A DNA stretch of 64,000 nucleotides from Allopseudospirillum japonicum (GTDB taxonomy: Bacteria > Pseudomonadota > Gammaproteobacteria > Pseudomonadales > Halomonadaceae): contig NZ_FNYH01000009.1 of NCBI RefSeq assembly GCF_900108915.1, forward strand, positions 87,685 to 151,684. The letters run 5' to 3'. Below, in pieces: positions 43,246-51,361 of the stretch (within the stretch, counting starts at the first letter, position 1; the number at the start of each line of letters is the position of its first letter). The notes under the pieces were generated by a model, which saw only the letters and a program-made list of their open reading frames with translations, did no database searches and was not told the origin of the DNA. The translations under genes were made by a program, and so were the position numbers.

Positions 43246-44499
43246 TTAAAAGAAAGTAAGGTTATCTTCATCTTGCGCGCTTTGTGTGCTAGATCTAGCC
43301 TGCGTGGGTGAACCCCGTGTTGACTCACTCTGACGTGTATTTAAATGCTGCTGGTGATTCGTACGCTCTTCTAAGGTGGTGTACGCCTTATCCATCGTCT
43401 GTAAAATTTTATCGAGTGTATCTGTTTCCGTTTCTAATGAACGTACATAGTGCGGCAACTCTTGCACATGCGTTTCTACGTGCTGCAAGATTTGATTTAC
43501 CCTATCTTGGAATTGTAAATTCAAAAGCACATCTGCAATTACTGTACGCACGTCTTCACTTGTCGCACGTAAATTACCGGCATCTTGCTCTACATCCGTG
43601 ACTGCAGCGCGTAAGGAGCCTAGCACTTCTTGAATAGACGTTTCTGCTTCTGTCAACATTTGCGCATCTTGCTTCGAAGAACGCTCGGCATTGGTCGAGG
43701 TGCGCGTCATCGCTTGTGTGATCTCACTGACTTTGGCACTGATACGTCCTCCCGTATCTGCAGAGGAAGCGGCCAAACTCCTCACCTCATCGGCAACAAC
43801 AGCAAATCCACGGCCATATTCACCAGCACGTGCCGCCTCTATTGCTGCATTTAAAGCGAGCAAATTAATCTTATCTGCCACTTGACGCACCTCTTCCGCC
43901 ATGGATTCTAGTTCATCCGTATAGGCAGCTAAACGCCGTACCTCTTGTAACATAGCATCTTTATCTTTTAACACATGATCCAGCGCTTGAATGACGTTGG
44001 TTAAACGCTGCCCACTGTGCTCAAACATTTGCGATACACCCTGCATATTATCTTGGTGCTGGCGTCCACCTTGTCCGTTAAGGATTTGATCTAACTCATC
44101 TACTAAAGCAGCAAAACGCTGGCTTAACGTGAGTACGCTGTCTTCTGTCAGTTGACGTGAAGATTGAATTTGTCGTACCAAAATAGGGGCAATCCCTTGA
44201 CACAAATCCTCTACTTGGCTTAATTGCCAATCACTTTTGCCAGACTGGGCTTGCGCTTGCGCTTGTTGTACATGAGCGCGCATCTGCAAACACTCTTGCT
44301 GCCAAGCGCGTTTAATTGCCAAAGTGATCACCACACTGACCAGCAACATAAGCGCGCTCGCCAATAATACAGGCACACTCGTAGGCAGGCTCACTAAGGC
44401 GGCTAGTGCCAGCACAACACCAAAACCTAAAGGTGACCAAAGTACCCAAGGTGCCGCTTTATTGGGCTGATCTTGTGTCGCTGCATGAGGATAAGACAT
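43246..44499 (-). CDS. Methyl-accepting chemotaxis protein without periplasmic sensor
   Basis: Protein of 417 residues with two closely spaced N-terminal TMs (about 22-40 and 45-63) and almost no periplasmic loop. A cytoplasmic helical region with [11 protein letters not shown] leads to a signalling domain whose tip reads [32 protein letters not shown]. The C-terminus is Ser/Thr/Gln-rich and disordered. It is the first gene of the Che operon. The signal may come from the cytoplasm or from the membrane itself. Confidence 0.9.
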   Translation of the reverse strand: MSYPHAATQDQPNKAAPWVLWSPLGFGVVLALAALVSLPTSVPVLLASALMLLVSVVITLAIKRAWQQECLQMRAHVQQAQAQAQSGKSDWQLSQVEDLCQGIAPILVRQIQSSRQLTEDSVLTLSQRFAALVDELDQILNGQGGRQHQDNMQGVSQMFEHSGQRLTNVIQALDHVLKDKDAMLQEVRRLAAYTDELESMAEEVRQVADKINLLALNAAIEAARAGEYGRGFAVVADEVRSLAASSADTGGRISAKVSEITQAMTRTSTNAERSSKQDAQMLTEAETSIQEVLGSLRAAVTDVEQDAGNLRATSEDVRTVIADVLLNLQFQDRVNQILQHVETHVQELPHYVRSLETETDTLDKILQTMDKAYTTLEERTNHQQHLNTRQSESTRGSPTQARSSTQSAQDEDNLTFF

Positions 44500-44653
44500 A
44501 AGGGATTACTCTAAGCCGTCTAGATAGTCAAAAGTAGCACACGAAAGAAAAGAAAAACGCTGCTTGCTACCGCCAATTGCATACGTGCTTCAGGTAAAGA
44601 TGCGCAAATCTTATTACAGCTTCGGCCTTACACCAAATGTATCCTTATGTATC

Positions 44654-45217
44654 TTAAGGGTTTCTTAGTGGTTTATCCGCCGCGTCAATAAACACCTGCA
44701 TCAAAGGAGATACACGAGCATACAAATCCAGCATATCTGCGACATGCATTCGAATACACCCATGCGACCTAGGTACCCCCATCGGCTGATCATCCGGCGT
44801 ACCATGGATATAAATATAACGGCGCATAGTGTCACACTGACCACCGCGATTTTTACCTACTTCTAAACCACTCAACCATAAAATACGCCCTAAAATCCAA
44901 TCACGTTTAGGGAACTGCAAGGCTAATTCGGGTGTATAAAGCTCACCGGTCCAACGCCGCCCCACCAAAACAGCATGAGCTGGTAAATTTTCACCAATGC
45001 AAGCACGAATCTTGTGCCAGCCCCTTGGGGTGCAGCCAGAGCCTTGGCGTTCACCAACACCTAAACGCGCCGAAGACATCGGGTAAGCGGATTCTATTCG
45101 TATTCCCTGCATATAAGCCAAACATTGATATCGGATATTAATATACAGCCAATGATTCGGTATTTGTGCTACTAAGGGAGTCACTGGATTTAAAATATCA
45201 TCAAGCATATATGACAT
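44654..45217 (-). CDS. L,D-transpeptidase family protein (YkuD domain)
   Basis: Catalytic domain protein of 187 residues. The YkuD signature is complete: YIYIHGTPDDQ, then PRSHGCIRMHVADMLDLY with the catalytic His and Cys. No clear signal peptide or lipobox is visible at the N-terminus (MSYMLDDILNPVTPLV), so export is not explained by the sequence. Family members form 3-3 peptidoglycan cross-links or attach lipoproteins. It is the gene downstream of psrA on the same strand, only 9 bases away. Confidence 0.88.
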   Translation of the reverse strand: MSYMLDDILNPVTPLVAQIPNHWLYINIRYQCLAYMQGIRIESAYPMSSARLGVGERQGSGCTPRGWHKIRACIGENLPAHAVLVGRRWTGELYTPELALQFPKRDWILGRILWLSGLEVGKNRGGQCDTMRRYIYIHGTPDDQPMGVPRSHGCIRMHVADMLDLYARVSPLMQVFIDAADKPLRNP

Positions 45218-45226
45218 CTGTTAAAC

Positions 45227-45919
45227 TCATAAACTTGGATGATGCGCCTGGATATAGGATGAAGTAGCCGGATTAGCTTGCACATCCGGCAAAGGAGCTT
45301 GCATACCTGCACAAATAAAAGGCATCAAACGCGCGACTAAGGTACGCACATTGGTCTGCTCTTGAAAGTCTTGTGCGGCAAGATCCCGCAAGGTATTTAA
45401 AGACGACATGGTAAAAATCATCGCCCCCAGCATAAAGTGTACACGCCAAAAACGTTCTGTTTCTGGAAGTTCACCGGTTGCTTGGCTGAGTAAACGCACA
45501 AAACGCCGAAATACTTCCCCATATTGGGTTTGTAAATAGTCGCGTAAATGGCCTTGCGCTTGGGTATAAGCCAAACCAAGTAAGCGCATAAATACAGAAA
45601 GTCCTTGTTTATTCGGGGTTTGTGTATTGAGTAAAGTAAAAGCAAGGCGTTCAAGTAAAAGCTCTAGATTTGGGCTTGGTTGCATTTTTTCTAACCGATC
45701 AATCTCTAGGCTTAAGTGCGCACAAAAGGGGTCTAAATAACGTGCAAAAACGGCATGGATCAGGGACTTTTTCGAGCCAAAATGATAGTTCACCGCAGCC
45801 AAATTGACTTTGGCTTTACTTGTGATCGTGCGTAAAGAGGTTTCGGCAAAGCCGCGTTCAGCAAACAAGGCTTCAGCTGTATCCAATATACGAGTGACTG
45901 TATCTGAATGAGTGGTCAT
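45227..45919 (-). CDS. psrA: TetR family transcriptional regulator, PsrA-like
   Basis: Regulator of 230 residues. The N-terminal HTH reads TRILDTAEALFAERGFAETSLRTITSKAKVNLAAVNYHFGSKKSLIHAVF, very close to Pseudomonas PsrA, which binds long-chain fatty acids and controls beta-oxidation genes and rpoS. The ligand domain follows. AGGA lies about 10 bases before ATG 45919. The promoter region carries a 13-base direct repeat with CAAAC-N4-GTTTT character, fitting autoregulation. Confidence 0.85.
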   Translation of the reverse strand: MTTHSDTVTRILDTAEALFAERGFAETSLRTITSKAKVNLAAVNYHFGSKKSLIHAVFARYLDPFCAHLSLEIDRLEKMQPSPNLELLLERLAFTLLNTQTPNKQGLSVFMRLLGLAYTQAQGHLRDYLQTQYGEVFRRFVRLLSQATGELPETERFWRVHFMLGAMIFTMSSLNTLRDLAAQDFQEQTNVRTLVARLMPFICAGMQAPLPDVQANPATSSYIQAHHPSL

Positions 45920-45937
45920 GTGGGCAGCGTCCTAAAG

Positions 45938-46020
45938 CAAACAAATGTTTTAAACATAAGAAGCTTACTGCCCCATGTCAAGCGCTAGGATTACCAAAGG
46001 TAACCAGAAATGTTTTAAAC
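45938..46020 (-). promoter_or_regulatory. psrA: Direct-repeat operator candidate upstream of psrA
   Basis: AAATGTTTTAAAC occurs at 45943-45955 and again at 46008-46020, exactly 65 bases apart. The first copy is part of CAAAC-AAAT-GTTTT (45938-45951), resembling the known PsrA target (G/C)AAAC-N2-4-GTTT(G/C). It sits between the psrA start and the upstream nhaD stop. Confidence 0.55.
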
Positions 46021-46031
46021 GGACAAGCCAG

Positions 46032-47279
46032 TTATACCCACAATGCCATCAGATAAGCAAGGACATAGCCTGAAGTATACGCCAGTGCTAAATATGGCAA
46101 GTAACGCATATAGCTAAAGAAGCTTAAAGACTCGACTTTGCTTAAGGCAATAATGCCAGCTGCTGAGCCGATCACTAATAAAGAACCCCCTACGCCTGCA
46201 GCATAAGTTAAAGCCAGCCAATCACTTGTCTGCATACTAATATCAGATTTTAATACTGCAGCGGTTAAAGGTACGTTATCAATTAATGCAGAGGCTAATC
46301 CTGTCAGATAGTTTGCAATAGCAATAGGCAAATGCGTATAAACTTCTGGCACATAATTCAACACACCAATTTCTTTCAGCATACCTACGACTAAGAGTAT
46401 ACCTAAAAAGAATAGCAAGGTGTCGTATTCAATCACACGAATATAATCAAGCAATTGGTGTTCATCCTTGTCTTGGCGTCGTGCTAAACGCCCCAACAAA
46501 AACATAATAGATAAGCCGAACAAGAAAGTCAGCAAAGGTGGTACTTGATAGAGAATATTAGCGGCTATCGCACTTAAAATAGTCAATAAAAATAGCACAG
46601 CCACCATTTTTTCCAATAGGCTAGCTTTCACCTGCATTTCAGTTAAATGTATTGGTTGATGATCAAAGTTGCGTGATAATAGATGTGCTAATAAAAGCAC
46701 ACCAACAAAAGCTGGCAAAATCAGCAGTAGCAGATGTTGGATAGCGACCTTATCTGCCATAAAAATCATTAACGTTGTCACATCGCCAGTAATCAAGGCC
46801 ACACCCCCTGAGTTTACTGCGAAAACTACCAACACACTAAAGCGTACCAATTTTTCTGTATTTAAATTAAGTGATAACACTAAAGCGAGCGAAACTAAAG
46901 TAGCGGTAATATTATCAGCAAGAGAAGAAAATATAAAAGCAAAGCCTGCTAACAAAAACATCAATTTGCGTTCTGTTAAATGACGTGGCAACAATTTATA
47001 AATAATAGAAGCAATCAAGCCTTTACTATTTAAGTAAGCAACAAAAGTCATCGCTGCCATTAAAAACAGCCAGAGCGTGGAAATCTCTAGCAAATTCTCA
47101 TTCAAGCTTTCTTGAACATTTTCTAGCCCTAAAGGCTCAGCATAAATAAATAGCAATAGCCAACTCAAACTCCCAATAAATAAGGTAGATTTAGCTTTAT
47201 TCAAATGAATGATATCTTCAAAAATAATGAGTGCAAAAGCTAGCCCAGCCAACCCCAGCAAGAGGATACTGATATCCAT
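46032..47279 (-). CDS. nhaD: NhaD-type sodium:proton antiporter
   Basis: Inner-membrane antiporter of 415 residues with about 12 hydrophobic helices. NhaD-type features are IIFEDIIHLNKAKSTLFIGSLSWLLLFIY near the N-terminus, FSSLADNITATLVSLAL, AVNSGGVALITGDVTTLMIFM and the C-terminal LASALIDNVPLTAAVLKSD with the Asp/Asn pair. It gives sodium tolerance at alkaline pH in marine and halophilic bacteria. The Shine-Dalgarno GGAG is about 11 bases from the ATG. It lies in the same direction as psrA but separated by the operator region. Confidence 0.9.
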   Translation of the reverse strand: MDISILLLGLAGLAFALIIFEDIIHLNKAKSTLFIGSLSWLLLFIYAEPLGLENVQESLNENLLEISTLWLFLMAAMTFVAYLNSKGLIASIIYKLLPRHLTERKLMFLLAGFAFIFSSLADNITATLVSLALVLSLNLNTEKLVRFSVLVVFAVNSGGVALITGDVTTLMIFMADKVAIQHLLLLILPAFVGVLLLAHLLSRNFDHQPIHLTEMQVKASLLEKMVAVLFLLTILSAIAANILYQVPPLLTFLFGLSIMFLLGRLARRQDKDEHQLLDYIRVIEYDTLLFFLGILLVVGMLKEIGVLNYVPEVYTHLPIAIANYLTGLASALIDNVPLTAAVLKSDISMQTSDWLALTYAAGVGGSLLVIGSAAGIIALSKVESLSFFSYMRYLPYLALAYTSGYVLAYLMALWV

Positions 47280-47405
47280 ACATTATTTACTCCAGAAAAA
47301 GAAATACCATGATCAACACAAGTGCCCTCGTTATCTGCTAACAAGAGGCACTCATTCACTTAGATTCTAGCAAGGTGCGAGAATAACACTAGCTACTGCA
47401 TACCT

Positions 47406-48413
47406 CTAGATTTCACCACATAAAACACTTGCTAGCGCTTGCGCTTGTTTTTCTCGGTCTGTGGGGTAATAGGCGAGCACCCAATGCAGTTTCGTGAGTG
47501 CCGCTTCCACCGTCATTTGTGCAGGCATGAGTACGCCAGCATCCTGCCACGCTTTACCTGTCGCATATTGAGGGCAGCCTGTGAGCCCTTCGTACCAAGT
47601 TTGACTACGCGCTAAAAGCCATTTTCCCGCTTGTTGCGCTTGCACAAGTACAGACAAAATCTCCGCATCACAGGGTCCATTCCCACTACCATAAAGTTCC
47701 AGAACCCCCGCATCGACATCTTCTAACGCTTTTTGTAACCAAGTGGCTCTCATCCCTGGAAAAACACTAAGACGCACAACTTGGGCTTGTTGGTAATCAC
47801 AAGCGGGTATCAATATAGTTTGTGGACGCCAAGCTCTTTCTGCATAAAAAACATAACGCTCACCCGCCAAGACCTCTCCTAACAAGGGCACATTCGGGCT
47901 TGCAAAAGCATCATGTTGCCGAGCAGAGACCTTGGTACTTGCACAAGCACGCAACAACTTACCGCCAAAAGCTAATCCAACCTCACACATAGACTGGTTA
48001 TGCGCTGCCCAACGTAGGGCATGGGTCAGATTGGCCAGTGCATCCGTACCACGCGTTTCTAAAGGTTGTTGTGAACCTGTCACAATGACAGGTTTACCAA
48101 GGCCTTGTAGCAAAAAGGCTAAAGCGCTGCCGGTATAAGCTAAAGTATCTGTGCCCTGAATCACTACAAAGGCTTGGTATTGGGATGCATATTCACGGAT
48201 CAGATGCGCCAAGCTAAACCAAGCTTCTGGGTGCAAACTGGCACTATCTATAGGTTGTGAATATTCATGCAAATGAATATCTAAACTGGTCATCAAATCT
48301 TTTGGTAACGCCTTCCAAAAACGATTACCAAGTGGCTGAGGTACAAGATGCCCTTGTGCATCTGCCTGCATCCCTAAAGTACCGCCCATATAAATGACTA
48401 AAACAGAAATCAT
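47406..48413 (-). CDS. ansA: L-asparaginase, type I (cytoplasmic)
   Basis: Hydrolyses asparagine to aspartate and ammonia, 335 residues. ATG 48413 gives MISVLVIYMGGTLGMQ, the type I N-terminus with the first catalytic Thr in GGT; the open frame runs to 48431. The second catalytic motif is FVVIQGTDTLAYTGSALAFLLQG, followed by PVIVTGSQQPL. No signal peptide is present, supporting the cytoplasmic low-affinity type. It is divergent from the fumarase gene. Confidence 0.9.
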   Translation of the reverse strand: MISVLVIYMGGTLGMQADAQGHLVPQPLGNRFWKALPKDLMTSLDIHLHEYSQPIDSASLHPEAWFSLAHLIREYASQYQAFVVIQGTDTLAYTGSALAFLLQGLGKPVIVTGSQQPLETRGTDALANLTHALRWAAHNQSMCEVGLAFGGKLLRACASTKVSARQHDAFASPNVPLLGEVLAGERYVFYAERAWRPQTILIPACDYQQAQVVRLSVFPGMRATWLQKALEDVDAGVLELYGSGNGPCDAEILSVLVQAQQAGKWLLARSQTWYEGLTGCPQYATGKAWQDAGVLMPAQMTVEAALTKLHWVLAYYPTDREKQAQALASVLCGEI

Positions 48414-48677
48414 AGTGCACCCTGCTGACAAGATAAGACCAAGGGGTCATAGTGCCTAAGCGTTTAGCATGCTATATACTAACCCCTTGATTTATGTTCA
48501 CTGATTATTTGTTATCTCTACCTTATGCTGGCACATGTCTTTTACACAAGTACCTGCATAAAAAAATGCATATAACATGCTTTTTATTCGGTATCGTCAA
48601 CACGCGTAGGCTTGTCGATAACCCAAATTTCCCTGTGATAGCAATCAGCTAGTGTAATGATGATTTAAGGAGTAAGC

Positions 48678-50183
48678 ATGACCCTCATCCGTCAAGACGA
48701 TCTGATCCAAAGCGTCGCTGATGCACTGCAATATATTTCTTACTACCACCCTAAAGATTTTATTCAAGCAATGGCCGCGGCCTATGAACGCGAAGAATCT
48801 CCTGCCGCTAAAGATGCTATTGCGCAAATTCTGATTAACTCGCGCATGTGTGCGCAGGGACACCGCCCCATTTGCCAAGATACCGGCATCGTCACCGTCT
48901 TTATTAAGGTGGGTATGCAAGTGCAATGGGATGCGGATATGAGCCTTGAAGATATGCTCAATGAAGGGGTAAGACGCGCTTACTTGCATCCGGATAATAT
49001 TCTACGCGCTTCCGTGTTGGCTGACCCTGATGGTGCGCGTAAAAATACTAAAGATAACACGCCGGCGATTATTAATTATGAGATCGTCCCAGGTAACACA
49101 GTCGAAGTGCATGTTGCCGCAAAAGGCGGTGGCTCTGAAGCTAAATCTAAATTTGCCATGCTCAACCCTTCAGATGATGTTGTCGAATGGGTCTTAAAAC
49201 AGCTGCCTACGATGGGCGCAGGCTGGTGTCCACCTGGGATGCTCGGCATTGGCATTGGCGGCACGGCAGAAAAAGCCATGATCCTTGCCAAAGAAGCCCT
49301 ACTCGATCCGATTGATATTCAAGACTTACAAGCACGCGGCGCCAGCAATCGTGCAGAAGAACTACGCTTAGAACTCTTCGATAAAATCAACAAACTGGGC
49401 ATAGGGGCGCAAGGTCTAGGTGGTTTAACCACAGTATTGGATGTTAAAGTCAAAGATTATCCGACCCACGCGGCCAATAAACCGGTTGCTATTATTCCTA
49501 ACTGTGCGGCAACACGCCACGTACACTTTACCCTCGATGGTAGCGGCCCTGCCAGCTTAACACCGCCTTCCTTAGAAGACTGGCCAGAAGTCACTCGCGA
49601 AGTCGGCGAGCAAGTCAAGCGTGTCAATCTCAACACAGTCACCCGCGAAGAAGTCAAAACTTGGAAACCTGGTGATGTCTTATTGCTGAGTGGCAAGATG
49701 CTTACCGGACGCGATGCCGCCCATAAACGTATGGTCGATATGCTCGCACGTGGTGAAAGCTTACCGGTTGATTTAGAAGGTAAGTTTATTTACTACGTTG
49801 GTCCTGTCGATCCTGTACGTGATGAAGTGGTTGGACCAGCAGGTCCCACAACCGCGACTCGCATGGATAAGTTTACCCGCACCGTGTTAGAAGAAACCAA
49901 ACTGCTTGGTATGATAGGGAAATCTGAACGTGGTCCTATCGCAATTGAAGCCATCAAAGACAATCAGGCAGTTTACTTAATGGCTGTAGGTGGCGCAGCT
50001 TACCTTGTTGCCCAAGCGATTAAATCTGCGAAAGTCCTAGCTTTTGAAGACCTAGGTATGGAAGCAATTTACGAATTTGATGTACAAGATATGCCTGTTA
50101 CAGTTGCAGTCGATGTTGAAGGTGAATCTGTCCACATGACAGGTCCAGCAAAATGGCAAGAAATTATTGCAGCGAAAAGCTAG
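48678..50183 (+). CDS. fumA: Fumarate hydratase, class I (iron-sulfur)
   Basis: Converts fumarate and malate in the TCA cycle using an oxygen-sensitive [4Fe-4S] cluster. The protein is 501 residues, with ICQDTGIVTVFIKVGM, GGGSEAKSKFAMLNPSD, PPGMLGIGIGGTAEKAM, IPNCAATRHVHF and GPTTATRMDKFT; several Cys are placed as in class I enzymes. AAGGAG precedes ATG 48678. The divergent gap toward ansA holds an 8-bp inverted repeat, CAAGGGGT (48440-48447) with ACCCCTTG (48482-48489). Confidence 0.95.
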   Translation: MTLIRQDDLIQSVADALQYISYYHPKDFIQAMAAAYEREESPAAKDAIAQILINSRMCAQGHRPICQDTGIVTVFIKVGMQVQWDADMSLEDMLNEGVRRAYLHPDNILRASVLADPDGARKNTKDNTPAIINYEIVPGNTVEVHVAAKGGGSEAKSKFAMLNPSDDVVEWVLKQLPTMGAGWCPPGMLGIGIGGTAEKAMILAKEALLDPIDIQDLQARGASNRAEELRLELFDKINKLGIGAQGLGGLTTVLDVKVKDYPTHAANKPVAIIPNCAATRHVHFTLDGSGPASLTPPSLEDWPEVTREVGEQVKRVNLNTVTREEVKTWKPGDVLLLSGKMLTGRDAAHKRMVDMLARGESLPVDLEGKFIYYVGPVDPVRDEVVGPAGPTTATRMDKFTRTVLEETKLLGMIGKSERGPIAIEAIKDNQAVYLMAVGGAAYLVAQAIKSAKVLAFEDLGMEAIYEFDVQDMPVTVAVDVEGESVHMTGPAKWQEIIAAKS

Positions 50184-50221
50184 TCAATTGTCACTGAAAT
50201 ATTCTTTTTAATTACACTTTT

Positions 50222-50257
50222 ATCGCCTAGACTCTTCTCAGTTTAGGCGATTTTTTT
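50222..50257 (+). terminator. Rho-independent terminator after fumarase gene
   Basis: A 12-bp stem, 50222-50233 with 50240-50251 (one G-T pair), loop CTTCTC, then seven T. Confidence 0.92.
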
Positions 50258-50389
50258 GGCGTAAATCATACAAAATTGCCAAACATCTTGCCGCACAATC
50301 GCTAAGAAGTGTTAAACTATGTAAAATTCTCTGATGTTTAACAGGGTTTTTATAACCTTCGTTTTCAACTGCTTAACAGGATGGATGAC

Positions 50390-51196
50390 ATGGAACACCT
50401 GTCTATTTATGAGTTATCTATTTTGCTCGTTGAACCTTCCCCGACACAAAGACGTATTATCGAGCAACACCTTAAGGATGAGGGCATTCTAGGGATAGAA
50501 ACCGCAGCAGATGCTCGCAGTGCTTTTAACAAAATGCGCACCTATACGCCTGATTTAGTGATTAGCTCTCTTTATTTACCTGATGCACAAGCAGGCGATC
50601 TGGTTGCCCTGATGCAAAGTGATCCGCGTTTAGAGCATATTCCTTTTATGGTCATCTCAAGTGAACGCAAGTGGGAAAACTTAGAAGCCATTCGTCAATC
50701 CAAAGTTTTAGCCTTGCTACCCAAACCTTTTAATCACCAAGACTTACAACGCGCTTTAATTGCTTCCTTAGATTATATTGTTGCTGATGAGCTGAATCTA
50801 GATTTATATGATATTAAGCAATTGCGTGTGCTTGTTGTGGATGATAGTCGTTTAGCACGCAAACATTTATGCAGAGTTTTAAATCAACTGGGTGTAGAAC
50901 AATTAGTAGAAGCTAAAGATGGTAAAGATGCTTTGCATAAACTCAGTGCAGACAACTTTGATTTAATTGTTACAGATTATAATATGCCAGAAATGGATGG
51001 GCGTGAATTAACTGAATATGTGCGTACAGCATCTGAACATTCACACGTTCCCATCTTAATGGTCACCTCAGAAAATGATCAGGCACGCCTTAGTTCCGTG
51101 CAACAAGCAGGCGTCTCTGCAATCTGTGATAAACCGTTTGAAGTCAATAACGTGCGTTATCTGCTCACACAACTGCTTGAACCTGAAGTTGCGTAA
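50390..51196 (+). CDS. Double receiver-domain response regulator, first receiver degenerate
   Basis: Protein of about 268 residues made of two receiver domains and no output domain. ATG 50390 is preferred because AGGATGG precedes it; ATG 50381 would add three residues. REC1 (about 10-130) has LLVEPSPTQ in place of the acidic pair and LVISSLYLPDA where the phosphoacceptor Asp should be (Ser instead), so it is a pseudo-receiver. REC2 (about 145-265) is complete: VVDDSRLARK, VTDYNMPEMDG, MVTSE and CDKPF. It is upstream of, and possibly cotranscribed with, a CBS-PAS-GGDEF-EAL gene. Confidence 0.88.
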   Translation: MEHLSIYELSILLVEPSPTQRRIIEQHLKDEGILGIETAADARSAFNKMRTYTPDLVISSLYLPDAQAGDLVALMQSDPRLEHIPFMVISSERKWENLEAIRQSKVLALLPKPFNHQDLQRALIASLDYIVADELNLDLYDIKQLRVLVVDDSRLARKHLCRVLNQLGVEQLVEAKDGKDALHKLSADNFDLIVTDYNMPEMDGRELTEYVRTASEHSHVPILMVTSENDQARLSSVQQAGVSAICDKPFEVNNVRYLLTQLLEPEVA

Positions 51197-51361
51197 TATT
51201 TTGCGATAGCACAAATTTATTACCCAAACACACTTAAACTCAGCGGCTAAGTGAATTTATGTAGCTTAGCCCGAGTCTCTGCTGCATCTCCCTGATAATC
51301 AAGGTATAGTAAAGGCGCGCCTTCTTTTCCTTAATCTTTGCCTGAGATACCTTACGCTTTC

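Noticed and set aside
48440..48489. 8-bp inverted repeat between ansA and fumarase as a terminator
   Set aside because: It lies between divergent starts, has a 34-base loop and no T-run; at most an operator, with little support.
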